DNA of 64,000 nt, from positions 159,131 to 223,130 of the forward strand of contig NZ_JABWGO010000014.1 of NCBI RefSeq assembly GCF_013363995.1, in the 5' to 3' direction. This DNA is from Nonomuraea rhodomycinica. Its GTDB lineage: Bacteria > Actinomycetota > Actinomycetes > Streptosporangiales > Streptosporangiaceae. The notes beneath the pieces are model-generated. The model was not told the DNA's origin, made no database searches, and saw only the letters and a program-made list of their open reading frames with translations. A program made the translations under genes and the position numbers. Within the stretch, counting starts at the first letter, position 1. Every line of letters begins with the position of its first letter. Shown piece after piece: positions 7,813-15,700 of this stretch.

Positions 7813-9138
7813 TCAGTTCGCATAGGTCAGTTCGGCTTCGGTGATGGACGAGCCGTCGACGGTGAAGGCGTAGAAGGCGTCGAAGCCTCCCCGGCCGCCC
7901 GGGGCGAAGCGCACCAGGAGGCGCTGGTACCCGGGCCGGTTCTCGGCGACCCGCAGGACGGTCAGGGTGCCGCCGATCACCTCGGCCCGGGCCCAGTCGC
8001 GGATCGCGGCGCGCCCGCGGAAACGCCGCCCGACGTCGACGAGCTCCGCGTCGGCGGCGAACGCTCCCGCCAGCGCGTCGAGGTCGCGGCCGTTGACGGC
8101 GGCGACGTAGGCGCTCACCGGCGCGAGCAGCCCGCCCGCCCCTTCCCGCAGGGTGTCGGCGCAGGCGGCGGGCGTCTTCGCGGGGTCCTCGGCGGCCAGC
8201 TCCCGCGCGACGGCCTTGACGTTCTCCTGCGCGATGGTCGGAAGGTCGGCGACGGGCGGGTGGCCGGGGTAGGCGCGGTCCAGCTCGGCGATGATCGACT
8301 TCTGCTCGCCGCCGCCGACGGTCCTGCCGTCGGGCGAGTCCGGGGCGACGGCCGGCCGCACCAGAGCGCGGAACGCCCGCAGGTACCGGCGCTGCTCGTC
8401 GATCAGCGCGCGGGCCGGGCCGGCGGCGCCGTGCCCCGGGTAGATCGTCCTGGCCTCGGAGAAGCGCCCGGAGAGCTGGTCGAGGATCTGCAGCCAGCCG
8501 CAGCTGGCCCCCTCGATCAGCGCGGGCGTGACCTTGCCGGTCGCCAGGTCACCGGCGAACAGGTCGCCCGTGTCGGGACGGTAGTAGACGTCCGCGGTGT
8601 CGGACTCGCCGTGGGCGAACGTGGCGGTCTCCAGGCGGAGCCCGCCGACGCGCAGCAGCGCGCCGTCCTCGAAGGTCCGGTCGGCGTAGGTGAGCTCGGC
8701 GGGGAAGTCCTTGTTCGCCGAACGGGCCAGCGGGTAGAAGCCCCGCCTGTCCTCCCGCATCGTCCTGTCGGTCGACTTCGACGCGTAGACGGGGGCCTCG
8801 GGGAACGCCTCGTGGAAGGCGCCCGCCCCGCCCACATGGTCGGGATGGGAGTGGGTGAGCAGGATGGCGGCGACCGGCTCGCCGGTCTTCCTGATCTCCG
8901 CCACGGCCTTGCGGGCGTCGTCCGGCGTGCGCAGGGTGTCGACGACGATCAGGCCCTCCGGCGCCCGGATCCAGTAGGTGTTGACCGAACCCGGGCCGGA
9001 CGAGGCGAAGCGTCCCGGCTCCGCCGGTCGCGCGGGCGGCGCCGCGGGCTTGTCGTCGTTCGAACAGCCCGCCACCGACGCGAACGCGCATGCGGCGGCG
9101 GAGCCTGCGGCCAGAAGACGCCGCAATCTCTGGTTCAT
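7813..9138 (-). CDS. lipoprotein: metallo-beta-lactamase-fold domain fused to SnoaL-like domain
   Basis: A 441-residue two-domain protein. Residues 1-25 are a lipoprotein signal with lipobox SVAGC (Cys25), so the mature protein is anchored outside the cell membrane. The MBL-fold domain follows (about 45-320): GLIVVDTLRT, the metal motif HSHPDH at 96-101, ATFAHGESDTADV, FAGDLATGK and YPGHG. This set matches hydrolases that act on small esters, lactones or thioesters. The C-terminal 110 residues (AYVAAVNGRDLDALAGAFAA...FRGRAAIRDWARAEV) are a SnoaL/NTF2-like cone domain. The fusion of the two is uncommon. It is the fourth gene of the LysR-flanked operon, 45 nt after the NmrA gene. Confidence 0.8.
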   Translation of the reverse strand: MNQRLRRLLAAGSAAACAFASVAGCSNDDKPAAPPARPAEPGRFASSGPGSVNTYWIRAPEGLIVVDTLRTPDDARKAVAEIRKTGEPVAAILLTHSHPDHVGGAGAFHEAFPEAPVYASKSTDRTMREDRRGFYPLARSANKDFPAELTYADRTFEDGALLRVGGLRLETATFAHGESDTADVYYRPDTGDLFAGDLATGKVTPALIEGASCGWLQILDQLSGRFSEARTIYPGHGAAGPARALIDEQRRYLRAFRALVRPAVAPDSPDGRTVGGGEQKSIIAELDRAYPGHPPVADLPTIAQENVKAVARELAAEDPAKTPAACADTLREGAGGLLAPVSAYVAAVNGRDLDALAGAFAADAELVDVGRRFRGRAAIRDWARAEVIGGTLTVLRVAENRPGYQRLLVRFAPGGRGGFDAFYAFTVDGSSITEAELTYAN

Positions 9139-9183
9139 CTGGAGCTTTCGTGACGTGGGAGTCGGAGTCGGATGCGAGAGGGT

Positions 9184-10014
9184 TCAGCGGAAGGCGTCCG
9201 CGTGGGCCCGCGCCCACTGCGCGAAGGTCCGGGGCTCGCGGCCGGTGACCTCGCGGACGGTCGGGCGGACGATCGACTCGTCGAGCGAGCCGTTCACGTA
9301 GAAGTCGAAGAACGCGTCGACGTACTCGACCGGCATGGTGGCGAGCAGGTCGGTGCGCGCCTCCTCGTTCGTCAGACCCACGAACCGCAGCTCGCGGCCG
9401 AGGACCTCGGCCAGCACGGCGACCTGGTCGGCGGGCGGCATCGCGACCGGACCGGTCGGCCACAGGATCTCGCCCCGGTACTCCTCCGACAGCAGCGCGC
9501 GGGCGGCGACGGCACCGAGGTCGTACGGGTCGAGGCACGCCGTGCGGACGTCCGGGAACGGGACCCGCACCCGATCGCCGGCCCGCAGCTGCGGCAGCCA
9601 GCGCAAGGCGTTGGACATGAACGCGCTCGGCCGCAGGAACGTCCACGGCAGCCCGGACTCGCGCACGGCGGACTCGGAGGCGGCCATGTAACGGGTCACC
9701 GCGTTGGTCAGGTCGCCGCTCCCGGCCGAGCCGCCGGACAGCAGCACGACCTGCTCCACTCCCGCACGCCTGGCCTCGGCCAGCAGGCCCGGCATGTCCG
9801 CGTACCCGGCGAGCAGGAACACCGCGCGGACCCCGCCCAGCGCCCCGGTCATGCTCTCCGGCCGGTTGAGGTCGCCCGTCGCCGCCTCGACGCCGTCCGG
9901 CAGCGATGCGGCGCCCGGCTCGCGCACCAGCGCCCGGACGGGTTCACCGGCCGCGGCCAGGGCCCGGACCACTTCGGAGCCGACGTTGCCCGTCGCACCC
10001 GTCACCAAGATCAT
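9184..10014 (-). CDS. NmrA-family NAD(P)-binding protein
   Basis: Rossmann-fold protein of 276 residues, atypical short-chain dehydrogenase of the NmrA/QOR2 type. The N-terminus MILVTGATGNVGSEVVRAL is the dinucleotide site (GATGNVG). VRAVFLLAG and VVLLSGGSAGSG follow, with LPWTFLRPSAFMSN in the mid-region typical of the family. No YxxxK dyad is evident, so it may sense NAD(P) redox state or act as a reductase. The start is set at the ATG at 10014, where the Rossmann strand begins, with AAGGAC upstream. The longer frame from 10044 would overlap the SDR gene end. Third gene of the operon. Confidence 0.8.
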   Translation of the reverse strand: MILVTGATGNVGSEVVRALAAAGEPVRALVREPGAASLPDGVEAATGDLNRPESMTGALGGVRAVFLLAGYADMPGLLAEARRAGVEQVVLLSGGSAGSGDLTNAVTRYMAASESAVRESGLPWTFLRPSAFMSNALRWLPQLRAGDRVRVPFPDVRTACLDPYDLGAVAARALLSEEYRGEILWPTGPVAMPPADQVAVLAEVLGRELRFVGLTNEEARTDLLATMPVEYVDAFFDFYVNGSLDESIVRPTVREVTGREPRTFAQWARAHADAFR

Positions 10015-10037
10015 CTCATTGTCCTTCACAGAGCCGG

Positions 10038-10718
10038 TCACCACGGCAGGGGACGGCCGTCGCGGAAGAAGCCGCCGGTCGGGCCGTCGTCGGGCAGGGT
10101 GGCGGCCCAGACGACGCCGGCCGCGCCCTCGGAGACGGGACGGCCGGCGGGGCCTCCCATGTCCGTCGCGACCCAGCCCGGGCAGATCGCGTTCACGAGG
10201 ACGCCGTCACCGCGCAGCTCCGCCGCCAGCATGCGGGTCAGGGCGTTGAGGGCCACCTTGGTGACGTTGTACGCCGGGGTGCCGCCGCCCATGTTGGTCA
10301 GCGAGGCCGCCTCGCTGGACACGTTGACGATCCGCGGGTGCGCGCTCTCGCGCAGCAGCGGCAGCAGCTCCTGGGTCAGCCGCCAGGGGCCGTACAGGTT
10401 GGTCTCGGCGGCCTCGCGAACGACGTCCAGGTCGGCGGACGCCGCGCCCTGCCAGGTGTCGTAGGTGATCGCGGCGTTGTTGACCAGGACGTCCAGCCGT
10501 CCGTACCGCTCGGCGACGGCGGCCGCCGCCTCCGCGACGTCCTGCTCGGAGGTGACGTCGAGCCGCAGCGGGACGACGTCACCCCCGAGCTCCCCGGCGG
10601 CGGCCTCGGCCGCCTCCGGCGATCGGGCGGTGAGCAGGACGGTGTGGCCGAGCGCCGCCAGCTGGTGGCAGACCTCCCGGCCGATCCCCCGGTTGCCGCC
10701 GGTCACGAGGGCGATCAT
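10038..10718 (-). CDS. short-chain dehydrogenase/reductase
   Basis: Classical SDR of 226 residues. It shows the cofactor motif TGGNRGIG (6-13), VNNAA (about 83-87), the catalytic Ser in IVNVSSEAAS, the YNVTK dyad and CPGWVATDMGG after it. It would oxidise or reduce an alcohol/ketone with NADP(H). The ATG at 10718 overlaps the SnoaL-gene stop (ATGA), so the two are coupled. Twenty-three bases separate it from the NmrA gene. It ends GGFFRDGRPLPW, a tail common in plant carbonyl-reductase-like SDRs. Confidence 0.9.
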   Translation of the reverse strand: MIALVTGGNRGIGREVCHQLAALGHTVLLTARSPEAAEAAAGELGGDVVPLRLDVTSEQDVAEAAAAVAERYGRLDVLVNNAAITYDTWQGAASADLDVVREAAETNLYGPWRLTQELLPLLRESAHPRIVNVSSEAASLTNMGGGTPAYNVTKVALNALTRMLAAELRGDGVLVNAICPGWVATDMGGPAGRPVSEGAAGVVWAATLPDDGPTGGFFRDGRPLPW

Positions 10719-11170
10719 CGGTCTCCCGCCGCCAGGGACATCAGGTTCCGGTTGCCGTCGGCCCAGGTGGCCGTCATCACCACAGCGCCGATCCGCCACG
10801 CGCCGGCCGACCGGACCAGGTCGAAGCGGTAGGTGCCGCCCAGGGTCCACAGCGGCGGGCCGAACGGATCGGCGAGGCGGTGCGTGGCCTGGAACGACGC
10901 CGTGCAGGTCGCGGTGTCGCCGTCGACGGTCACCAGGTGGTTGGTGATCAGGTGCTGCGTGGCGTCGAACGCGCCCAGCAGGCCCGACCACGCCTCGACG
11001 ATCTGCGCCGGCGTCAGCACGGCCGGCTCGCCACCGTTCAGGCTGGTGTAGTCCAGGGTCACCGAGTCCGCGAAGACCTCGGCCAGGCGGTCCCACTCGC
11101 GCTGGTCGGCGTGCCATGCCATGCGGGTGCAGGTCTCGATGATCGCCAGGCGATCCTCCGTGGTGCTCAT
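10715..11170 (-). CDS. SnoaL-like/NTF2-fold protein
   Basis: A 151-residue cone-fold protein of the SnoaL_4 type (relatives are scytalone-dehydratase-like enzymes and small-molecule isomerases). The start (DRLAIIETCTRMAWHADQRE) and the pattern FADSVTLDYTSLNGGEP, ATQHLITNHLVTVDGDTATC and GTYRFDLVRSAGAWRIGA are family-typical. It is the first gene of the five-gene operon and is divergent from the LysR gene, with a 61-nt shared region holding a palindromic box. A role with the following SDR in modifying a ring compound is inferred. Confidence 0.8.
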   Translation of the reverse strand: MSTTEDRLAIIETCTRMAWHADQREWDRLAEVFADSVTLDYTSLNGGEPAVLTPAQIVEAWSGLLGAFDATQHLITNHLVTVDGDTATCTASFQATHRLADPFGPPLWTLGGTYRFDLVRSAGAWRIGAVVMTATWADGNRNLMSLAAGDR

Positions 11171-11218
11171 GGGGCCATCGTGGCGGCGACCTTCTCCGTA
11201 CGTCCAATATCTGCTGTA

Positions 11219-11233
11219 ATAGCCAGCGGCTAT
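11219..11233. promoter_or_regulatory. LysR-type operator (T-N11-A palindrome) on the regulator start codon
   Basis: A perfect inverted repeat, ATAGCC-AGC-GGCTAT, lies in the divergent region and covers the first two bases of the LysR ATG at 11232. It has the T-N11-A form expected of a LysR-type recognition site (T at 11220, A at 11232). The position predicts autorepression together with control of the operon starting at 11170. Confidence 0.65.
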
Positions 11234-12131
11234 GGATGCTCATCTGCGTGACATGAGGTACTTCGTGACCGTGGCGGAGGAGCTCAGCTTCACCCGCGCG
11301 GCCGAGCGCCTGTTCATCTCCCAGCCGACGCTCAGCAAGCAGATCCGCCAGCTCGAAGAGCTGATGCGGGTGAGGCTGTTCGACCGCGACCGGCGCACGG
11401 TGCGGCTCACCAAGCCGGGCGAGGCGCTGCTGCCGGCCGCCCGCGAGCTGCTCCAGCAGTGGGACGAGGCCCAGCGGGCCGTCGGCGACGCCGCGGCCGC
11501 CGAGGCCTCGCGGCTGACCGTGGGCATGTCGACCAGTGTCGGCCGCGGGCTCCTGGCGACGCTGCGGGAGCGGTTCACCGAACGCCGTCCGGACTGCGAC
11601 CTGCGGCTGCGCCAGGTCAACTGGACCGACCCCACGGCGGGTCTGGCCGAGGGCGAGGTGGACGTGGCGTTCGTCTGGCTGCCGTTCCCCGGTCAGGACG
11701 CGCTCCACGTCCGGGTCGTGGCCCGGGAGCCGCGCTGGGTCGCGTTCCGGGAGGACCACTGGCTGGCCGGACGGGACGAGGTCGGCTTCGCCGAGCTCCT
11801 GGACGAGAACTTCCTGGCGCTCCCCGAGAGCGCCGGCCCGCTCCGCGACCACTGGCTCGCGACCGACGAGCGCGGCGGGCGGCCACCGGTGGTCTGCACG
11901 ACCGTGACGAACGCCGAGGAGACCTTCGCGGCGCTGGAGAGCGGCGGCAGCATCGTGCTGCTCGCCGAGGGCAACGCCGAGATCTACCGGCGGCCAGGGA
12001 TCATGACCATTCCGGTCACGGGGCTGTCGCCGAGCGTGCTCGCGCTCGCGTGGCGGCCCGGCGATCACCGCAGCATCATCCGCGACCTGGTCGAGGCCCT
12101 GTCGCCGGAACCGCGGCGCCGCCGGGCGTGA
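11232..12131 (+). CDS. LysR-family transcriptional regulator
   Basis: LysR regulator of 299 residues. The N-terminal winged HTH is classic (MRYFVTVAEELSFTRAAERL, SQPTLSKQIRQLEE, residues 8-60), followed by a linker helix and a periplasmic-binding-protein-like effector domain (about 90-290; LTVGMSTSVGRGLLATL, EGEVDVAFVWLPF). It is divergent from the SnoaL/SDR/NmrA/MBL/hydrolase operon, the usual arrangement for a LysR activator whose inducer is a substrate or intermediate of that operon. The ATG at 11232 overlaps the palindromic box. Confidence 0.92.
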   Translation: MDAHLRDMRYFVTVAEELSFTRAAERLFISQPTLSKQIRQLEELMRVRLFDRDRRTVRLTKPGEALLPAARELLQQWDEAQRAVGDAAAAEASRLTVGMSTSVGRGLLATLRERFTERRPDCDLRLRQVNWTDPTAGLAEGEVDVAFVWLPFPGQDALHVRVVAREPRWVAFREDHWLAGRDEVGFAELLDENFLALPESAGPLRDHWLATDERGGRPPVVCTTVTNAEETFAALESGGSIVLLAEGNAEIYRRPGIMTIPVTGLSPSVLALAWRPGDHRSIIRDLVEALSPEPRRRRA

Positions 12132-12258
12132 CCCCCGGACCCTCCTGACGCCCTCCTGGATTCACGGCGGACGCTCCCCCTCTTTGAAGCTTTCAGCGGC
12201 AATGGGAGGAGTTTGCGCGCCAAGTCTCCACCGAAAGTTCAACGATACCGTTGAAGCC

Positions 12259-13434
12259 ATGGACATCAAGGACACGGCCCGGCCGTTCGACGGCGCGGGA
12301 GTCTCGGCCTTCCTGCGCTCGCTCCCCGCCAAGCCCCAGCTGCTCGGCCTGGGCGAAGCCCGGCACTTCGTGGACGAACTGGGCGAGCTGCGCAACGAGC
12401 TCTTCCGGCATCTGGTCGAGCACGAGGGTTACCGGTCGATCGCCGTCGAGAGCGACTGCCTCATGGGCCTCGTGGTGGACGACCACGTCACCACGGGCGC
12501 GGGCACGCTCGACGACGTCATGGAACGCGGCTTCAGCCATGGTTTCGGCGCCTTTCCGGCCAACCGCGAGCTCGTCCGCTGGATGCGGGCGTACAACGAG
12601 GAGCACGACGAGAAGCTCAGGTTCTTCGGCTTCGACGGCCCGCTGGAGTACTGGGCGGCGAGCCCGCGCCAGGCGCTCACCGGCCTCCACGCCCTGCTCG
12701 ACGGCCCGCTCGCCTCCGCCGTGGTGACCGGGGAAGCCCTCGACACGCTGCTCGGCCCGGACGAGCGGTGGTCGGACGAGGCCACGGCGATGGATCCGTC
12801 CCAGTCGATCGGCCGGTCCGCCGAAGCGCGGCGGCTGCGGCTGATCGCCGACGACCTGGTGGCGCTGCTCGAGACGCAGGCGCCGCAGCTCGGCGCGCAG
12901 GACAGGGAGCTGGCGGCACTGTACGGGCGCACCGCCGTGGGCCTGCTCCGCTACCACTACTGGATGGCCGACGCGTCCCCGGCGCGATGGGGCCGGCTGT
13001 CGGCCCTGCGGGACGCGATGATGGCGGCCAACCTGCGTGCCGTCGCCGGGCACGGCCCGGCCCTGGTCTTCGCCAGCAACCTCCACCTGCAGCGGAACAA
13101 GACGTTGATGGCGTTCGGCGACCAGCGGCTGGAGTGGTGGAGCGCGGGGGCGATCGCCGCGACGCACCTGGGCGACCGGTACGCCTTCCTGGCCTCGGCC
13201 TTCGGCACCGCGGGCGAGGACACCCCGTCCCCGGACACCGTCGAGGGCGTCCTGGCCACGCTCCCCTGGGAGCGGTCTCTCGTCGACGCCCGCCGCCTGG
13301 CCGAGGCTGTCGGGAAGCCCGCCCCCCGCGTCTCCCAGGATTTCGCCTATTTCCCGCTGGACCCGGCGCAGCTCGACCTGATCGACGGCGTCGTCTTCCT
13401 CAAGCAGGCCGTCCGGCTGGGGAAGCTGGGCTGA
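12259..13434 (+). CDS. erythromycin-esterase-like protein
   Basis: Protein of 391 residues in the Ere/EreA-like superfamily, whose founding members open macrolide lactone rings. Family marks are LGLGEARHFVDELGELRNEL near 30-50 (the GExxH-like motif with the conserved His and Glu), RSIAVESDC, HGFGAFPANRELVRWMRAYN, FFGFDGP and a late YFPLDPAQLDLIDGVVFLK. The usual GEATHG reads GEARHF, which keeps the acidic residue and His. The ATG at 12259 is chosen because the frame upstream is not protein-like. It stands alone between a LysR gene and a MarR operon. Most chromosomal members have unknown substrates, so macrolide resistance should not be assumed. Confidence 0.8.
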   Translation: MDIKDTARPFDGAGVSAFLRSLPAKPQLLGLGEARHFVDELGELRNELFRHLVEHEGYRSIAVESDCLMGLVVDDHVTTGAGTLDDVMERGFSHGFGAFPANRELVRWMRAYNEEHDEKLRFFGFDGPLEYWAASPRQALTGLHALLDGPLASAVVTGEALDTLLGPDERWSDEATAMDPSQSIGRSAEARRLRLIADDLVALLETQAPQLGAQDRELAALYGRTAVGLLRYHYWMADASPARWGRLSALRDAMMAANLRAVAGHGPALVFASNLHLQRNKTLMAFGDQRLEWWSAGAIAATHLGDRYAFLASAFGTAGEDTPSPDTVEGVLATLPWERSLVDARRLAEAVGKPAPRVSQDFAYFPLDPAQLDLIDGVVFLKQAVRLGKLG

Positions 13435-13481
13435 CGGACGGCCACACGTCCAGGTGACCGGGAGGCGCTTCAGGTAGATAG

Positions 13482-13509
13482 TTGACACGACATGTATGTC
13501 GTGTAATCT
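13482..13509 (+). promoter_or_regulatory. promoter with embedded 20-bp palindromic operator
   Basis: A -35 box TTGACA (13482-13487), 16-nt spacer and -10 box TAATCT (13504-13509) precede the ATG at 13517 by only 7 nt, so the mRNA is probably leaderless. A perfect palindrome ACACGACAT-GT-ATGTCGTGT (13485-13504) fills the spacer and touches both boxes. This is the ideal place for repression, presumably by the MarR protein encoded second in the operon. Confidence 0.8.
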
Positions 13510-13516
13510 AATTGCC

Positions 13517-14434
13517 ATGAGACACGAGATGGTCAACACGGCGAGCCGGATCAAGCAGGTGTCGGTGGTGAGCACCGGGACGGTGTCGATCCATCCGGAG
13601 CACGTGGCCGCCACGCGCAAGCCGCTGTACTGGTGGCTGTTCACCTCGCGCCGGTGGACGCCTCCCCTGCCGATCAACGTCTACGTCATCGAGCACGAGC
13701 GCGGGCTGGTGCTGTTCGACGCCGGGCAGGATCGGGCGTCGGTGACCGACCCCGGCTACTTCCCCGGCGGCGTCACGGGCGTGATGTACGACCGGCTGGC
13801 CCGCTTCGACATCGGCCCCGCCGACACCCTCACCGCCCAGCTCGCCGCCGCCGGCTACGACATCGCGGACGTGCACACGGTGGTGATCTCCCACCTGCAC
13901 CAGGACCACATCGGAGGACTGCGGGAGCTGACCGGCGCCGAGATCGTGGTCAGCGACAGGGAGTGGCGGACGCTCGACGGGGCCCTGCCGGAGCTGCGCG
14001 GGCTCCTGCGGGCCCACATCGACCTGCCCGGACTGCGCTGGCGGCGGATCGAGTTCGAGGCCGTCCGGGATCCCGGGCTCACGCCCTTCACGACCGGCCA
14101 CGACCTGTTCGGCGACGGCAGCCTGGTGCTGCTGCCCACCCCCGGCCACACTCCCGGATCGCTGTCGCTCCTGGTCCGTGAGCCCGGACACCCGCCGCTG
14201 CTCATGGTCGGCGACCTGACCTACGACGCCCACCTCCTGCAGGAGGGCCACACCCCAGGAGTGGGGGAACGGCGGCAACTGGAGGACACCACCAGGGCGA
14301 TCAACGCCTTGCGGGAGAGGAACCCGGGCCTGGTGATCCTGCCGGCCCACGATCCGGGAGCGGCCGCCCGGCTGGCGCCCGTGACCGCGGCTCTCACCGG
14401 GACACGACAGGCGGACGCGCATGCGCAGCGCTGA
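13517..14434 (+). CDS. MBL-fold hydrolase (AHL-lactonase-like family)
   Basis: Metallo-beta-lactamase-fold enzyme of 305 residues. Metal ligands: HLHQDHIGG (about 122-130), a distal His in PTPGHTPGSLSLLV, and an Asp in VGDLTYDAH, ending with a His in PAHDPG. The order and the N-terminal PLPINVYVIEHERGLVLFDAGQ resemble N-acyl-homoserine lactonases and related hydrolases. The start is the ATG at 13517, which sits at the predicted transcription start; an ATG at 13529 is in frame. The C-terminus overlaps the MarR start by 14 nt. The substrate (a lactone or ester that the MarR protein also senses) is inferred from context only. Confidence 0.85.
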   Translation: MRHEMVNTASRIKQVSVVSTGTVSIHPEHVAATRKPLYWWLFTSRRWTPPLPINVYVIEHERGLVLFDAGQDRASVTDPGYFPGGVTGVMYDRLARFDIGPADTLTAQLAAAGYDIADVHTVVISHLHQDHIGGLRELTGAEIVVSDREWRTLDGALPELRGLLRAHIDLPGLRWRRIEFEAVRDPGLTPFTTGHDLFGDGSLVLLPTPGHTPGSLSLLVREPGHPPLLMVGDLTYDAHLLQEGHTPGVGERRQLEDTTRAINALRERNPGLVILPAHDPGAAARLAPVTAALTGTRQADAHAQR

Positions 14435-14894
14435 AGAACTCCGCTATCTGATCCTGGCCGCGCAACGGGAGGGCAACCGGCTGCTCGGCCAGGCGCTCAA
14501 GCCGCTCGGGGTCACCTCCTCACAGGCCGAGGTTCTCCGCATCCTCGCCGATCGCCAGCCCCTGACCCTCACCGGGCTCGGCGAGCTGCTGGTCTGCGAG
14601 AGCGGCAACAGTCCCAGCCGCCTGGTCGACCGGCTCGCCACGGCCGGCCTCATCGAACGTCAGGTGTCGGCACACGACCGCCGTCACATCGAGCTGTCCC
14701 TCACGAACGAGGGCATGCGCCTGGCCCGGCAGATCACCGAGATCGAGGACGACCTCTATCGGTCCATCGACGCCGCAGCCGAGGGGCGCGACCTCGATCA
14801 GGTCACCGGTTTCCTCCGGGCGTTCGTCGCCGGCCTACCCGCCGGCCAGGCCCTGGCTCGCCGAATCGCCCTCGAGAAGGAGCAGCGCCCGTGA
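14421..14894 (+). CDS. MarR-family regulator
   Basis: Winged-helix MarR regulator of 157 residues. The central HTH (LTGLGELLVCESGNSPSRLVDRL, about 48-75) and the wing IERQVSAHDRRHIELSLTNEG are clear. It overlaps the hydrolase gene before it by 14 nt and the SRPBCC gene after it by 4 nt, so all three are co-expressed from the promoter at 13482. The palindrome in that promoter is the probable autoregulatory site, with release by a small ligand. Confidence 0.9.
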   Translation: MRSAEELRYLILAAQREGNRLLGQALKPLGVTSSQAEVLRILADRQPLTLTGLGELLVCESGNSPSRLVDRLATAGLIERQVSAHDRRHIELSLTNEGMRLARQITEIEDDLYRSIDAAAEGRDLDQVTGFLRAFVAGLPAGQALARRIALEKEQRP

Positions 14895-15298
14895 ACACCC
14901 AGGAAGCGACCCGGTTCGTGGACGCACCGCCGTCCCGTGTCCGTCGCGCGCTGCTCACCCCGAGGGCGCTCCCCGACTGGAATCCCGCCTTCCACACCGT
15001 GGAGGGGCCCGCCCATGCCGCCACCGGCGTCGAGTACCCGATGACCGTGCGCGGTGGCCTCAGCGGGCACTGGCGGTACACCGCCATCGACGACCGGAGC
15101 ATCCATACCGCATGGCAGGTCCCCGGGTTCCGGGAGACCGGCGTGTGGCGGCTGGAGCCGCACGGGAGCGGGACCGTGGTGACGCACGCGTTCGGCCACC
15201 ACGGTCCCCTCGCGCTGGTCCTGAGCAAGGCGTATCGGGGTGTCGGCGAGCTGCGCCTCGACCGCCTCGCCCGGCGCGTCACCCGTCCGGCCCCGTGA
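14891..15298 (+). CDS. SRPBCC-family lipid/ligand-binding protein
   Basis: A 135-residue START-like/polyketide-cyclase-fold protein. The pattern ATRFVDAPPSRVRRALLTPRA, LPDWNPAFHTVEGP, GLSGHWRYTAIDD and HGSGTVVTHAFGH is typical of small SRPBCC proteins that bind hydrophobic ligands in a deep cavity. The GTG at 14891 overlaps the MarR stop (GTGA). It is the last gene of the MBL/MarR/SRPBCC operon and is followed by a terminator-like hairpin. Confidence 0.8.
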   Translation: MNTQEATRFVDAPPSRVRRALLTPRALPDWNPAFHTVEGPAHAATGVEYPMTVRGGLSGHWRYTAIDDRSIHTAWQVPGFRETGVWRLEPHGSGTVVTHAFGHHGPLALVLSKAYRGVGELRLDRLARRVTRPAP

Positions 15299-15312
15299 GT
15301 CGTCACCGCTCC

Positions 15313-15354
15313 CCCGCCGTCCAGACCGCCTGCCCGGCGCCGGCGGTCGGCGGG
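15313..15354. terminator. bidirectional terminator-like hairpin
   Basis: Between convergent genes, GACCGCC (15324-15330) pairs with GGCGGTC (15342-15348), and outer arms CCCGCC and GGCGGG extend the stem across a 5-nt bulge. There is no T-run, as is common in high-GC actinomycetes. Confidence 0.5.
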
Positions 15355-15361
15355 TGTGCGG

Positions 15362-15700
15362 TCAGCAGTCGTGGAGCCCGTCGAACCTGCCGGGCCAGCC
15401 CCAGCTCCAGTACTTCGTCGTCCCCCTGCCGTAGGTCCAGCAGGAGAGGTCGGTCTCGTGCGCGAGGACGACCTTGGCCCGCACGGAATAGCGGCAGTTG
15501 TTCGTGACCCACAGCTTGTCGGTGTAGCCCGAGCTGTCGAGGCGCGTCGTCACGCAGCTGGGGACCGCCGCCGCGCCGAAGGTGTTCGCGGTGGCGAGCG
15601 CCGACCGCGTGCTGTCGGCGCCTGCCTGACCGGCGGTGACGCCGATCAGGAGCGCCGCGGCGGACAGAGCGGTTCCGATTCTGCGGGTGGACTGGAACAC
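15362..15700 (-). CDS. small secreted four-cysteine protein, tendamistat-like pattern
   Basis: A 112-residue precursor. Residues 1-28 form a signal peptide (ALSAAALLIGVTAGQAGA-D). The mature part has exactly four cysteines in the order PSCV, NNC, LSC and HDC, and the spacing, with AKVVLAHETD between C2 and C3, recalls the Streptomyces alpha-amylase inhibitor tendamistat. However, the inhibitory Trp-Arg-Tyr loop of that family is not seen (SSGYTD instead). It may be an inhibitor with another target or another small disulfide protein. Convergent with the SRPBCC gene; no operon partner. Confidence 0.6.
   Translation of the reverse strand: MFQSTRRIGTALSAAALLIGVTAGQAGADSTRSALATANTFGAAAVPSCVTTRLDSSGYTDKLWVTNNCRYSVRAKVVLAHETDLSCWTYGRGTTKYWSWGWPGRFDGLHDC

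Noticed and set aside
6883..9153. A 756-residue frame on the plus strand
   Set aside because: Antisense shadow of the hydrolase and MBL/SnoaL genes; composition is low-complexity.
10719..12068. Extension of the SDR frame far upstream of 10718
   Set aside because: The Rossmann start MIALVTGGNRGIG and the ATGA overlap fix the start at 10718; the extension lies antisense to the LysR gene.
12259..13434. Calling the erythromycin-esterase-like gene a macrolide resistance gene
   Set aside because: The superfamily is broad and the usual GEATHG motif differs (GEARHF); context gives no link to macrolides.
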